A DNA stretch of 64,000 nt, taken from the NCBI RefSeq assembly GCF_900104765.1, contig NZ_LT629737.1, positions 1,488,001 to 1,552,000 on the forward strand. Direction: 5' to 3'. Shown here piece by piece: positions 19,769-29,812 of the stretch. Source of the stretch: Gillisia sp. Hel1_33_143 (GTDB taxonomy: Bacteria; Bacteroidota; Bacteroidia; Flavobacteriales; Flavobacteriaceae). Both the position numbers and the translations under genes were made by a program. Numbering within the stretch: position 1 is the first letter of the stretch; every line of letters starts with the position of its first letter. The notes below the pieces were generated by a model, which was not told the DNA's origin, searched no databases, and saw only the letters and a program-made list of their open reading frames with translations.

Positions 19769-20995
19769 ATGAAAATCAATTTAATTTCAATTATTACATT
19801 TTTTTTAATATCAACATGTTATGCTCAAGTTCAATTTGAGAAGGGTTATTATATAGATGTTTCAGGAAATAGAATTTCGGGTTACATAGAAAATCAGGAC
19901 TGGAATGATAATCCAGAAAGTTTCAACTTCAAGATCAATGAAAACTCAGAACCTGAATTCAAAACAATAGATAATATATTAGAATTTGGAGTTGCAAATT
20001 CAAGGTTTTTAAAGGCTAAGGTTCAAGTAGATCTTTCACGCAATCTGGTAAGAGAGTTAACTGAAAATCGAAGTCCAGAATTTACCACACGAGTTGTGTT
20101 ACTAAGCTATTTGATAGACGGGCAGGCGGATCTTTTTCTATATAGAAAGAATGGTGTGCTTCGTTATTTCTTCAGAGAAGATAATAATATTCCGGAACAA
20201 CTCATCTACAAAAGATATTTGATCTCTGGGAAGATAGCAATCAATAATTACTTTCAGCAACAACTGTTTGTGATGCTAAATTGCAGCAATAGAGATGTAG
20301 CAGATTATAAGAAAATTTCTTATAACAAAAGTGATCTTGAAAATTATTTTATAGATTACAATAAATGTAGTGATGCCGCTATCTCTAATTATGGCAAGAA
20401 TAATTCATCGGGCAAATTAAATATAAAAGCATTGGTAGGAGCAGATTTTACTAATATGGATATCGAAAATGGTCTTAATGCTACAGGTATTTCTTTAGCT
20501 AATGAAATCTCTATTCGGGTTGGTGCAGAAATAGAATACGTTTTACCTTTTAATAAAAATAAATGGGCTGTTTTTGCGCAACCAGTCTATAGAAGTTTTA
20601 AGGCAGAAAAACATCTTACCAAAAGTTATGAATCAGATTTTTCAATAAACAGTAGGTCTGTAGAATTAGCTATTGGAGTTAGACATTATTTCTTCTTAAG
20701 TTCTACAACTAAGTTATTTGTAAACGCCGTTGTAAGTGCAGATCTTCCTGTAAATACAGAGGTTGCCTTTGCAAATACATTTATGAACGAAGATCCGTTT
20801 TTAGATGAATTTAAATCGGGATCGAGTTTTGGAGTAGGTGCTGGAGCTACTTTGTTCAACAAACTAGCGGTGGAATTTCGTTACAATTCTTCTCGAGACC
20901 TAAATGGTTCTAGGTTTGTTGATGGCACCTATAATTTAGATTTTGTGTCATCGTATGGCACTGCTTCGCTCATATTCACATATTCATTTTTGTAA
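19769..20995 (+). CDS. Secreted hypothetical protein with C-terminal beta-barrel
   Basis: 408 aa, signal peptide at residues 1-20 (LISIITFFLISTCYAQ). Residues about 21-190 form a soluble domain opening FEKGYYIDVSGNRISGYIE; residues about 215-408 look like an outer-membrane barrel (NEISIRVGAEIEYVLP, ELAIGVRHYFF, FGVGAGATLFNKLAVEFRY, terminal phenylalanine-leucine in FTYSFL). From memory, members of this Bacteroidota family are sometimes labelled tRNA modification GTPase in databases; nothing here is a GTPase (no P-loop or NKxD). Function unknown; no close operon partner. Confidence 0.7.
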   Translation: MKINLISIITFFLISTCYAQVQFEKGYYIDVSGNRISGYIENQDWNDNPESFNFKINENSEPEFKTIDNILEFGVANSRFLKAKVQVDLSRNLVRELTENRSPEFTTRVVLLSYLIDGQADLFLYRKNGVLRYFFREDNNIPEQLIYKRYLISGKIAINNYFQQQLFVMLNCSNRDVADYKKISYNKSDLENYFIDYNKCSDAAISNYGKNNSSGKLNIKALVGADFTNMDIENGLNATGISLANEISIRVGAEIEYVLPFNKNKWAVFAQPVYRSFKAEKHLTKSYESDFSINSRSVELAIGVRHYFFLSSTTKLFVNAVVSADLPVNTEVAFANTFMNEDPFLDEFKSGSSFGVGAGATLFNKLAVEFRYNSSRDLNGSRFVDGTYNLDFVSSYGTASLIFTYSFL

Positions 20996-21090
20996 ATATC
21001 TACAGTATTAATCCTATTTCTATAGGCTTATTTACTAAAACGATGTAGTGAAAATTCCTTCTAAAACTTTCTGAATTCTTAAAAAATTGA

Positions 21091-22431
<1,341 letters not shown>

Positions 22432-22454
22432 TTAGAACGCGTTATTTATATATT

Positions 22455-22487
22455 AAATCCTCATCAATACCTGATGGGGATTTTTTT
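22455..22487 (+). terminator. Terminator of eno
   Basis: AAATCCTCATCA pairs with TGATGGGGATTT (12 bp, one G-U) around loop ATACC and runs into seven T residues. Strong intrinsic terminator 24 bases after the eno stop codon. Confidence 0.9.
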
Positions 22488-22552
22488 ATCTTCATTTTTC
22501 CAAAAATATTGCTAAAGTTATTAGTGATATGGTAAATTACGATGGGTATTAC

Positions 22553-22575
22553 GTGTCTTTTAGACACTATTTTTG
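22553..22575 (+). promoter_or_regulatory. gltA -7 box with abutting inverted repeat
   Basis: TATTTTTG at 22568-22575 fits TAnnTTTG. Directly upstream lies GTGTCT-TTT-AGACAC (22553-22567), an operator-like inverted repeat occupying the spacer just before the -7 box, where a bound protein would block or alter polymerase binding. No good -33 TTTG is present, which is consistent with an activator- or repressor-controlled promoter. Operator role is inference. Confidence 0.55.
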
Positions 22576-22619
22576 TATTTTAGCTATCCGAAAAATTAAT
22601 CAGAAAAAGTTATAATTAT

Positions 22620-23903
22620 ATGTCAAAAGTTGCTACGCTAGAGATCGATGGGAAGAAATATGAGTTCCCTATAACCATTGGAACTGAAAATGAAGTTGCC
22701 ATTGATATTAAGAGTTTAAGAGGGGATGCGGGAGTGATTACTCTTGATCCTGGTTTTAAAAATACTGGAAGTTGTGAAAGTGCCATTACTTTTCTTGATG
22801 GTGAAAAAGGAATTTTAAGATATCGAGGATATTCTATAGAAGAACTTGCTGAAAAAGCAGATTTTCTAGAGGTTGTTTTCTTGTTGATCTTTGGAGAACT
22901 TCCAAGCAAGCAAGAGTTAGATAAATTTAAAGCTGATATCAAAGATCAGAGCGAGGTAAATCATGATATGAAAACTGTAATAAACGGTTTTCCACCTTCT
23001 GCTCACCCAATGGGGATGTTGTCTTCTTTAACTAGTGCTCTTATCGCCTTCAACCCAAAATCTGTAAATGTAGATTCTGAAGAAGATATGTATAAGGCAA
23101 TCGTTAAGTTGTTGGCTAAATTCCCAACACTTGCAGCATGGACATTGCGTAAGAGAAATGATATGTCTATGGATAATAGAGATAACAATCTTGGGTATGT
23201 AGAAAGTTTGCTTAAAATGATGTTCGCTAAATCTGGTGAAGATTATAAATTAGATCAAACGGTAGTAGATGCTTTAGATAAATTATTAATTCTTCATGCA
23301 GATCATGAGCAAAACTGTTCAACATCTACTGTAAGAATAGTTGGTTCTTCTCATGCAGGATTATTTGCTTCAATATCAGCAGGAGTTTCTGCACTTTGGG
23401 GACCACTTCATGGTGGAGCTAACCAAGCTGTAATAGAAATGTTGGAAGAGATCAAAGCTGATGGTGGAGATACTTCAAAATTCTTAGATAAGGCTAAAGA
23501 TAAAGATGATCCATTTAGATTAATGGGCTTTGGGCATAGAGTTTACAAAAACTTTGATCCACGCGCCAAGATCATTAAAAAAGCTGCCGATGAGGTTTTA
23601 GAAGCTTTAGGAGTAGACGATCCAATTTTGGATATCGCTAAGAGTTTGGAGAAAGCGGCTTTAGAAGATCCATATTTTGTAGAAAGAAAATTATATCCAA
23701 ACGTAGATTTCTATTCAGGAATTATTTACCGTGCTATGGGGATTCCAACAGAGATGTTTACAGTAATGTTTGCAGTAGGACGTCTTCCAGGATGGATCGC
23801 ACAATGGAGAGAAATGCGTTTAGGGAAAGAACCAATTGGTAGACCAAGACAAGTTTATATTGGAGAAAGCTTACGTGATTTTCAAGATATAGAAAAGAGA
23901 TAA
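22620..23903 (+). CDS. gltA: Citrate synthase (type II)
   Basis: Condenses oxaloacetate and acetyl-CoA in the TCA cycle. The 427-aa protein has the long N-terminal domain of the hexameric, NADH-sensitive type (LEIDGKKYEFPITIGTENE). Catalytic residues line up as His264 (LHGGANQ), His306 (GFGHRVYKN) and Asp363 (VDFYSGIIY). Full length. Monocistronic, preceded by a promoter with an inverted repeat and followed by a long palindromic terminator. Confidence 0.97.
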   Translation: MSKVATLEIDGKKYEFPITIGTENEVAIDIKSLRGDAGVITLDPGFKNTGSCESAITFLDGEKGILRYRGYSIEELAEKADFLEVVFLLIFGELPSKQELDKFKADIKDQSEVNHDMKTVINGFPPSAHPMGMLSSLTSALIAFNPKSVNVDSEEDMYKAIVKLLAKFPTLAAWTLRKRNDMSMDNRDNNLGYVESLLKMMFAKSGEDYKLDQTVVDALDKLLILHADHEQNCSTSTVRIVGSSHAGLFASISAGVSALWGPLHGGANQAVIEMLEEIKADGGDTSKFLDKAKDKDDPFRLMGFGHRVYKNFDPRAKIIKKAADEVLEALGVDDPILDIAKSLEKAALEDPYFVERKLYPNVDFYSGIIYRAMGIPTEMFTVMFAVGRLPGWIAQWREMRLGKEPIGRPRQVYIGESLRDFQDIEKR

Positions 23904-23918
23904 TTATTATAAATATCT

Positions 23919-23960
23919 ATATAAAAAAAGCTTCATTGTACAATGAAGCTTTTTTTATAT
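23919..23960. terminator. Palindromic terminator after gltA
   Basis: A perfect 42-base palindrome: 21-base arms meet at the centre GTAC, with AAAAAAAGCTTCATTG on the left and its complement on the right, ending in a seven-T run. It terminates gltA and is symmetrical enough to work in both directions. Its right arm contributes the first bases of the next gene's -7 box. Confidence 0.85.
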
Positions 23961-23963
23961 TTG
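23935..23963 (+). promoter_or_regulatory. Promoter of the amidinohydrolase pair, embedded in the gltA terminator
   Basis: TATATTTG at 23956-23963 matches TAnnTTTG, with ATTG at 23935-23938, 17 bases upstream, as a possible -33. Both elements lie in the gltA terminator hairpin or its T-run. A transcript would start about 10 bases before the ATG at 23980. Confidence 0.6.
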
Positions 23964-23979
23964 CTAAAAACCCACTAAA

Positions 23980-24894
23980 ATGTTGAAATTGAACATCACC
24001 AGTGAAACTGCTCCTTTAAAGGCCGTAGTTTTAGGAACTGCTGTAAGTAATGGACCAACTCCAGAGCTTATAGATGCTTATGATCCCAAATCGGCTGAAT
24101 TTATTGCTGCCGGCACCTATCCATTAGAAAAAGATATGGTTGCAGAGATGGAGGCTGTAGCTGCAGTTTTTGAAAAATACAAGATTCAGGTATTCAGACC
24201 TAAGATCATAGAAGATTACAATCAGATATTTACCAGAGATATTGCATTTGTTATAGATGATAAATTTATTAAGGCCAACATCTTACCAGATAGAGATGAG
24301 GAGATAGAGGCTATAAATCATGTTATCTCTCAAATAGATCCTTCTAAGGTTCTTACCATGCCAGAAGATGCTCATATGGAAGGTGGAGATGTAATGCCTT
24401 TTAAGAACTATATTTTGGTAGGAACTTATAAAGGAGAAGATTATAAAGATTTTATAACTGCCAGAACAAATATGAAAGGTGTGCAGTGGCTTCAGGAAGT
24501 TTTCCCTAATAGAAAAGTGAAATCCTTCAGCCTTAAAAAATCGAATACGATAGCAAAAGATAATGCCTTGCATTTAGATTGCTGTTTTCAACCGGTAGGA
24601 AAAGATAAAGCGATCATTTACAAAGGAGGATTCTTAATTGAAGAAGAATATGAATGGTTGGTTCGATTATTCGGAAAGGAAAACGTATTTGAGATCACTA
24701 GAGATGAAATGTACTATATGAATTCTAATGTGTTTTCAATTTCTGAAGAGGTAGTTATCTCAGAAAAGAATTTCACCAGACTAAATACATGGTTAAGAGA
24801 ACAGAATATTACGGTAGAGGAGGTTCCTTATGCAGAAATTTCTAAACAGGAAGGTTTGCTAAGATGTTCAACATTACCATTAATTAGAGAATAG
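23980..24894 (+). CDS. Amidinotransferase-fold hydrolase (arginine deiminase / DDAH-like)
   Basis: 304-aa protein of the guanidino-modifying superfamily, which hydrolyses arginine, methylarginine or agmatine-type substrates through a cysteine adduct. The triad region is visible: Glu134-Gly-Gly-Asp137 (HMEGGDVMPF), His198 (LHLDCCFQP) and Cys296 near the C-terminus (LRCSTLPL). Length fits DDAH better than the longer arginine deiminases. It is followed 7 bases later by a second member of the superfamily, suggesting a two-step arginine/citrulline route. Substrate not determinable from sequence alone. Confidence 0.8.
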   Translation: MLKLNITSETAPLKAVVLGTAVSNGPTPELIDAYDPKSAEFIAAGTYPLEKDMVAEMEAVAAVFEKYKIQVFRPKIIEDYNQIFTRDIAFVIDDKFIKANILPDRDEEIEAINHVISQIDPSKVLTMPEDAHMEGGDVMPFKNYILVGTYKGEDYKDFITARTNMKGVQWLQEVFPNRKVKSFSLKKSNTIAKDNALHLDCCFQPVGKDKAIIYKGGFLIEEEYEWLVRLFGKENVFEITRDEMYYMNSNVFSISEEVVISEKNFTRLNTWLREQNITVEEVPYAEISKQEGLLRCSTLPLIRE

Positions 24895-24901
24895 AAAGTA
24901 A

Positions 24902-25840
24902 ATGAAGATGGAACAAATAACAAATACCGTTTTAATGGTACGTCCTGTTAATTTCAGGATGAATGAAGAAACTGCAGTAAATAATTATTTTCAGGAAGAT
25001 CTTAAGTTAAAAAATGAAGAGATAAACAAACAGGCACAATCTGAATTTGATGCCTTTGTAGAAAAATTAATGAAGGTTGGGGTGAATGTTGTTGTGGTAG
25101 ACGATGTTAAAGAACAAGATACTCCGGACTCTATATTTCCAAATAACTGGGTTTCTTTTCATCAAAGCGGAAGAGTTGGAATCTATCCTATGTTTGCAGA
25201 GAATAGAAGAAGAGAACGCCGAATGGAATTCTTTGAGCAATTAGAATCTCGTGGTTTTAAAATTGAAGATGTTATAGACTATACTGAGGCTGAAGATGAA
25301 GGCATCTTTTTAGAAGGTACAGGAAGTTTGATCTTAGACCGTGTAAATAGAAAAGCATATTGCGCACTTTCTCCAAGAGCAGATGAAGAATTATTCATAG
25401 AATTTTGTGAAGATTTTGAGTTTACTCCTGTTATTTTTACGGCAAATCAAGATGTAGATGGAAAGAGAATGGCTATCTATCATACCAATGTGATGATGTG
25501 TATTGCTGAAGATTTTGCAGTGATATGTGCAGATAGTATTGATGATGCTAAAGAAAAAAAGAATGTTCTGAAACATCTTAAAGAAGATGGGAAAGAGATC
25601 ATTAGAATTTCAGAAGCACAAATTCATGAATTTGCGGGTAATATGTTACAAGTTAAAGGCGCAAATGATAAAAAGTATTTAGTAATGAGCGCTACCGCTC
25701 ATAAAGCTTTAAATAAAGGTCAAGTTAATGCTATAGAGAAACATTGCGAAATTTTGAGTGCAGATCTTAATACCATAGAAACTTGTGGTGGTGGTAGTGC
25801 ACGTTGCATGTTAGCTGAAGTTTTCTTACCTAAAAAATAA
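24902..25840 (+). CDS. ctlX: Amidinotransferase-fold hydrolase, probable citrulline hydrolase CtlX
   Basis: 312 aa beginning MKMEQITNTVLMVRPVNF (Met3 is an alternative start). It resembles the CtlX/citrulline ureidase family, which splits citrulline to ornithine, ammonia and CO2. Motifs are DSIFPNNWVSFH, EGTGSLILDR, a histidine in IYHTNVMMC and the C-terminal CGGGSARCML with Cys302 as likely nucleophile. It forms an operon with the upstream paralogue; together they could take arginine to citrulline to ornithine. The exact substrate is inferred from family resemblance recalled from memory. Confidence 0.75.
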   Translation: MKMEQITNTVLMVRPVNFRMNEETAVNNYFQEDLKLKNEEINKQAQSEFDAFVEKLMKVGVNVVVVDDVKEQDTPDSIFPNNWVSFHQSGRVGIYPMFAENRRRERRMEFFEQLESRGFKIEDVIDYTEAEDEGIFLEGTGSLILDRVNRKAYCALSPRADEELFIEFCEDFEFTPVIFTANQDVDGKRMAIYHTNVMMCIAEDFAVICADSIDDAKEKKNVLKHLKEDGKEIIRISEAQIHEFAGNMLQVKGANDKKYLVMSATAHKALNKGQVNAIEKHCEILSADLNTIETCGGGSARCMLAEVFLPKK

Positions 25841-25841
25841 A

Positions 25842-27350
25842 TTAAGAGGAAGTTTTTTTTACTACTTCCGCTTTCTTAAAAAGAGTTCTGGTAAGTAGTA
25901 TAATTACTACTGCGGTAAAGAATGCAAAAGGGAGTGATCCTATTATTAGAAATTTTTGCATTGCTGTAAGTACGTCGCTGTCTGGTTTTATAGAGCCAAG
26001 AACTACAATAGCTTCAGAAAATATAAAAATAATTAAAGCCCAAATGAGTCGGAATTTCTTTTTCGGCTCTTTGTCTTTTTTGGAAGAAAACATGCTTAAT
26101 ACATAGATGGCAGAATCTACCGATGTAACCAAAAAGCTAATCAGCAACAATACCACCAGCAAATTCACTATTACAGATAAAGGATAATTCTGTAAGAATA
26201 TGAATAGGGAGGTAAATACATTTCCAAATTCATTGTTATACGTGCCCCATTGTTCTATCAAATTAAATGCTGAAGATCCAAAAACACTGAACCAAAAGAA
26301 AGTTCCTAAAGATGGAATAATCAATACGCCTAATATCATTTCTCTTATGGTTCTTCCCTTTGAAATTCGAGCAATAAAGATTCCAGTAAAAGGAGCCCAA
26401 GCCAACCAAAACGCCCAATAATAATAGGTCCAATTGGTTAGAAACTCTTTCCCGGGATCGTAACTTCCATAAGCAATACTCAGCGGAATAAAATCTATAA
26501 TATAGTGATAGGTAGCGGAGAGGAAATTGGAGAAGATCAACAACATATCGCTTTGTACAAATACAAAGAATAGTAAAATCAAGGTGAGATAAATATTCCA
26601 ATTGGATATTCTCTTAATTCCTTTTTGCATTCCTTGCCAAGCAGATAAGAATGCGACTGCGCAAATTGCGAACACTAATACCAGAGTAGTTATTAGATCT
26701 CCTGATGGTTTAGAAAGTAAATGACTTATGCCTCCTTCTATTTGAGTAGTCCCCAGGCCAATAGCAGCTACCAGTCCTATTACGGTAGTAAGTATTGTAA
26801 GAATGTCTATACTATTTGGTAGATATTTAATTCGATTAAAATATGGCAAACTAGTGCCAAGTCTTATGTTATCTTTTTTGATGAAAATAGCATAGCCAAC
26901 CAACAGAGCGAAAATTGCATAGAATGCCCATGCAGTAAATCCCCATTGGTAAAAGGTATATTCCAAAGCAATTACTTGGGGAGAACTTCCATTTTGTATA
27001 GGGTTATTCTGTAACATATAAACAGGTTCCTGCACACTTCGTAAAAGAATACCTGCTCCCATTCCTGCGCTATATAGCATTGCTATCCAAGACCATCTAT
27101 TAAATTCTGGAGGAGAATTCCCTAATCTTAGGGCTCCAATTTTAGAGATTGCAATTGCTAACAGAAATAATACACAAATTAATCCTAGCCATAAATAAAA
27201 TCCTCCAAACCATTCTCTTACCCAAATAGAGCCCACCTCAATAAGGTTGTAAAATGTGTTAGTAGCGAAGAAAATAAAAAGTGCTGTGAACAGTAATATT
27301 CCTGTAGAAAAAAGGAGTATTGAATTTTTGCTTATAAATGAATCGTTCAT
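25842..27350 (-). CDS. BCCT family osmolyte transporter
   Basis: 502-aa secondary transporter of the betaine/carnitine/choline family, inner membrane, about 12 hydrophobic helices. Diagnostic regions are YSAGMGAGILL (glycine-rich unwound helix) and the signature WTYYYWAFWLAWAPFTG followed by IARISKGRTIREM. I use ATG 27350 instead of the TTG one codon upstream. Substrate (glycine betaine, choline or similar) is not predictable. It follows the SDR-DUF2867 gene by 13 bases, probably one operon, and its stop lies one base from the convergent ctlX stop. Confidence 0.9.
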   Translation of the reverse strand: MNDSFISKNSILLFSTGILLFTALFIFFATNTFYNLIEVGSIWVREWFGGFYLWLGLICVLFLLAIAISKIGALRLGNSPPEFNRWSWIAMLYSAGMGAGILLRSVQEPVYMLQNNPIQNGSSPQVIALEYTFYQWGFTAWAFYAIFALLVGYAIFIKKDNIRLGTSLPYFNRIKYLPNSIDILTILTTVIGLVAAIGLGTTQIEGGISHLLSKPSGDLITTLVLVFAICAVAFLSAWQGMQKGIKRISNWNIYLTLILLFFVFVQSDMLLIFSNFLSATYHYIIDFIPLSIAYGSYDPGKEFLTNWTYYYWAFWLAWAPFTGIFIARISKGRTIREMILGVLIIPSLGTFFWFSVFGSSAFNLIEQWGTYNNEFGNVFTSLFIFLQNYPLSVIVNLLVVLLLISFLVTSVDSAIYVLSMFSSKKDKEPKKKFRLIWALIIFIFSEAIVVLGSIKPDSDVLTAMQKFLIIGSLPFAFFTAVVIILLTRTLFKKAEVVKKTSS

Positions 27351-27363
27351 CAAAAAATCTTAA

Positions 27364-28794
27364 TTAATTATCGCCTTTAGCAATTCTATTGATCATACCA
27401 TCAAAGATAAAATAATGAAAAGGAAGCATAGTGTACCAATACAATCTACCCCAAATTCCTTTTGGTCTGAAAGTAGCAGTTTGATGAAGAATGTTGTTTT
27501 CATCTATTTCAAATTCTAACCAGGCTTCTCCGGGAACTTTCATTTCTGCGAATAGAAGCAATCTCTTTTCCTCTTTATCTGCAAGGAGCACTCGCCAGAA
27601 ATCTAAGGAATCTCCAGCAGCTATTTGGGTGGGATGCGTTCTTCCTCTTCTAAGTCCAACTCCGCCAAAAAGTTTATCCATATAGCCTCTAATTTTCCAT
27701 AGCCAATTTCCATAATACCACCCTCGCTGACCACCAATTGCCCAAATTCTTTCTAGAACTTCTTCTGGATTTTCCACTTTTATAGATTGTTCATCTTTTA
27801 CACAACCAAAAGTTGGTACCTGAATATATTGATTGAGATCTTTTCTAAATCTCCCACTGCTCATAGAATCTTTCCAGCTAGATACAACTTGATTCTGTTC
27901 AATTTTGAAGAAGGCAAGTTTTATAGCTTCTTTATATGAAATAGGATGCAGATCTAAGATCTCCTGTAATCTCTTGTCATTAGAGATCACTTCTATTCTC
28001 ATGCTGTCTACTAAATTAAGTGCAAGTTTGTATGAGGTAGAGGTAACAAAATATAACCAATACGATGAGATCTTTGGCGATAGAAAAGGAACATCTATAA
28101 TCCATAAATTAAGCTCTCTTACTTCAGCATATTGTTGCATCATCTTTTTATAAGATAGAATGTCTGGGCCTCCAATATCAAAAGATTTATTATAGCATTG
28201 ATCATTGCCTATAACTCCTGTTAAAAACTGAAGAACATCTCTAATTGCTATAGGTTGGCATTTGGTCTTTACCCAAGTAGGAGTAACCATAACCGGTAAT
28301 TTTTCGCAAAGATCTCTAATGATCTCAAAGGAAGAGCTTCCAGATCCTACAATTATTGCAGCCCTAAGAACGGTAGTGTTATAATTGCCTTTATAAAGAA
28401 TGTCTTCTACCTGTTTTCTTGATTTTAAATGTTTGGAAAGCTTTTCTTCATTTACAATACCGCTGAGGTAGATCACCTGTTTTACACTAGTGCCTTCCAT
28501 TATAGTATTGAAATTCTTTGCTGCCTGAGATTCCTGACTATCAAAATCTTTTGTAGATCCTGTCATGGAGTGGATGAGATAATAAGCAATATCTATATTT
28601 TTTATAGATTCTGGAATTACTGGTTTTTCCAGAAAATCGATCTCCACAACCTCGATCTTCTTTCTTAATTCTTTGTTTACGGCGAGACGATTCTTGTCTC
28701 TTACGGCGCAGATAACTTCATGACCCAGCTCTAGTAATTGCGGTAAAAGTCTGAGTCCTATGTATCCATTGGCACCCGTAAGTAATATCCTCAT
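27364..28794 (-). CDS. SDR-type NAD(P)-binding protein with C-terminal DUF2867
   Basis: 476 aa. Residues 1 to about 290 form a Rossmann domain of the atypical short-chain dehydrogenase type: TGANGYIG at 6-13 (GxxGxxG), NIDIAYYLIHSM, YLSGIV. Residues about 310-476 match the DUF2867 lipid-binding-like domain (RTHPTQIAAGDSLDFWRVL, GEAWLEFEID, FRPKGIWGRLYWY). The substrate is unknown; such fusions are widespread in Bacteroidota and Actinobacteria. It precedes the BCCT transporter by 13 bases, so the two are likely co-transcribed. Confidence 0.85.
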   Translation of the reverse strand: MRILLTGANGYIGLRLLPQLLELGHEVICAVRDKNRLAVNKELRKKIEVVEIDFLEKPVIPESIKNIDIAYYLIHSMTGSTKDFDSQESQAAKNFNTIMEGTSVKQVIYLSGIVNEEKLSKHLKSRKQVEDILYKGNYNTTVLRAAIIVGSGSSSFEIIRDLCEKLPVMVTPTWVKTKCQPIAIRDVLQFLTGVIGNDQCYNKSFDIGGPDILSYKKMMQQYAEVRELNLWIIDVPFLSPKISSYWLYFVTSTSYKLALNLVDSMRIEVISNDKRLQEILDLHPISYKEAIKLAFFKIEQNQVVSSWKDSMSSGRFRKDLNQYIQVPTFGCVKDEQSIKVENPEEVLERIWAIGGQRGWYYGNWLWKIRGYMDKLFGGVGLRRGRTHPTQIAAGDSLDFWRVLLADKEEKRLLLFAEMKVPGEAWLEFEIDENNILHQTATFRPKGIWGRLYWYTMLPFHYFIFDGMINRIAKGDN

Positions 28795-28865
28795 TTGTAT
28801 GTTTTATATTTTATAATTTAGGAATTAAATGATTACTTTCACTCCTATTAATAAATATTTATAAA

Positions 28866-29069
28866 ATGAATAACACCCTAAAAATCGTTTTACTTATTTT
28901 AGGTTTTGGCTTGGTAGGATATGGACTCTACACATTAATTACTCCTGAAGTTTCTCTGCAGGCAGGACCTCTAAAAGTAGAGGCTCAGGGAGATAATACG
29001 CAATCTTATGCAATGATTGGTTTAGGAATTCTATCCTTAATTGGTGGATTGGCTTTTAGAAAACGGTAA
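28866..29069 (+). CDS. Small two-helix membrane protein
   Basis: 67 aa with two hydrophobic segments (IVLLILGFGLVGYGLYTLI at 7-25; AMIGLGILSLIGGLAF at 49-64) joined by a short polar loop (VEAQGDNTQSYA) and ending in FRKR. Likely an inner-membrane hairpin protein; related to small DUF3185-like proteins at most, which I cannot confirm. Divergent from the SDR gene and convergent with the MarC gene 11 bases away. Confidence 0.65.
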   Translation: MNNTLKIVLLILGFGLVGYGLYTLITPEVSLQAGPLKVEAQGDNTQSYAMIGLGILSLIGGLAFRKR

Positions 29070-29080
29070 ACACTTCTTAA

Positions 29081-29707
29081 CTAAAACACTTTATTGATAA
29101 CAGTTATCACAGAAGAACTAATATATTCCACCCCAATTGCAATTACAATAAATCCTATAATCCTGGAGATAGCATTAATTCCGGAGGCACCAAGCATTTT
29201 TACGATGTAATGCGAGCTTTTTAGAACAAGAAAAGTTGCGAGGCAAACTGCAAGTATGGCTAACACGGTAATTATCCGTTCCGAAAAAACCTGATATTCC
29301 TCATACATTCCAATAAGCATAGAAATAGAGCCTGGCCCTGCTAACATGGGAATTGCCAAGGGAGTTAAGGAAACACCTTCCCGCTGGTAGGCGTCATCTT
29401 TTACACGCTTGTCCATACCTTTATGTTTGGAAAAAGATCCCGTTAATAAGGCAAATCCTGAGGTTACAATAATAAGTCCGCCGGCAATTCTTAAAGATTC
29501 TATGCTAATTCCAAAAAATTGAAGTAAATATCTTCCAGTGAAAAATGAAATCACTAAGATCACAAAAATATTTATCGCGGTAAGAAATGAAGTTTTAGAT
29601 CGTTCCTTAGAAGAATCGTCTTGAGTTAATCCAACAAAAATAGGTACTGTTCCTAAAGGGTTAATAACAGAGAATAATGCTGCAAATACATATATAAATA
29701 ATTCCAT
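29081..29707 (-). CDS. MarC family integral membrane protein
   Basis: 208-aa member of the MarC/UPF0056 family with six hydrophobic helices. The start MELFIYVFAALFSVINPLGTVPIFVG is typical, especially the INPLGTVPIF motif; LLAGPGSIS-like MLAGPGSISM occurs in the middle. I use ATG 29707, not an upstream TTG at 29722 that lies inside the promoter. The role of MarC proteins is unknown; the original link to multiple antibiotic resistance was withdrawn. Confidence 0.9.
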   Translation of the reverse strand: MELFIYVFAALFSVINPLGTVPIFVGLTQDDSSKERSKTSFLTAINIFVILVISFFTGRYLLQFFGISIESLRIAGGLIIVTSGFALLTGSFSKHKGMDKRVKDDAYQREGVSLTPLAIPMLAGPGSISMLIGMYEEYQVFSERIITVLAILAVCLATFLVLKSSHYIVKMLGASGINAISRIIGFIVIAIGVEYISSSVITVINKVF

Positions 29708-29719
29708 ATGTTTTTGAGG

Positions 29720-29748
29720 CAAAGTTGCGTAGTTAATCTCAATTCAAA
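29720..29748 (-). promoter_or_regulatory. Promoter of the MarC family gene
   Basis: On the minus strand TTTG (29745-29748), 17 bases, then CAACTTTG (29720-29727), one mismatch from TAnnTTTG. The box ends 12 bases before the ATG, implying a very short leader. Confidence 0.5.
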
Positions 29749-29812
29749 ATCACTAGAAATTTAAGCTTGTATTATCTAAAAGCTTTTAAAGTGGAGCTTT
29801 GTAAAGTAAAAG

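Noticed and set aside
25848-25869. GGAAGT...ACTTCC hairpin at the ctlX/BCCT junction as a terminator
   Set aside because: It lies within the BCCT coding end, has a short 6-bp stem and a 10-base loop of T-rich sequence; not convincing enough.
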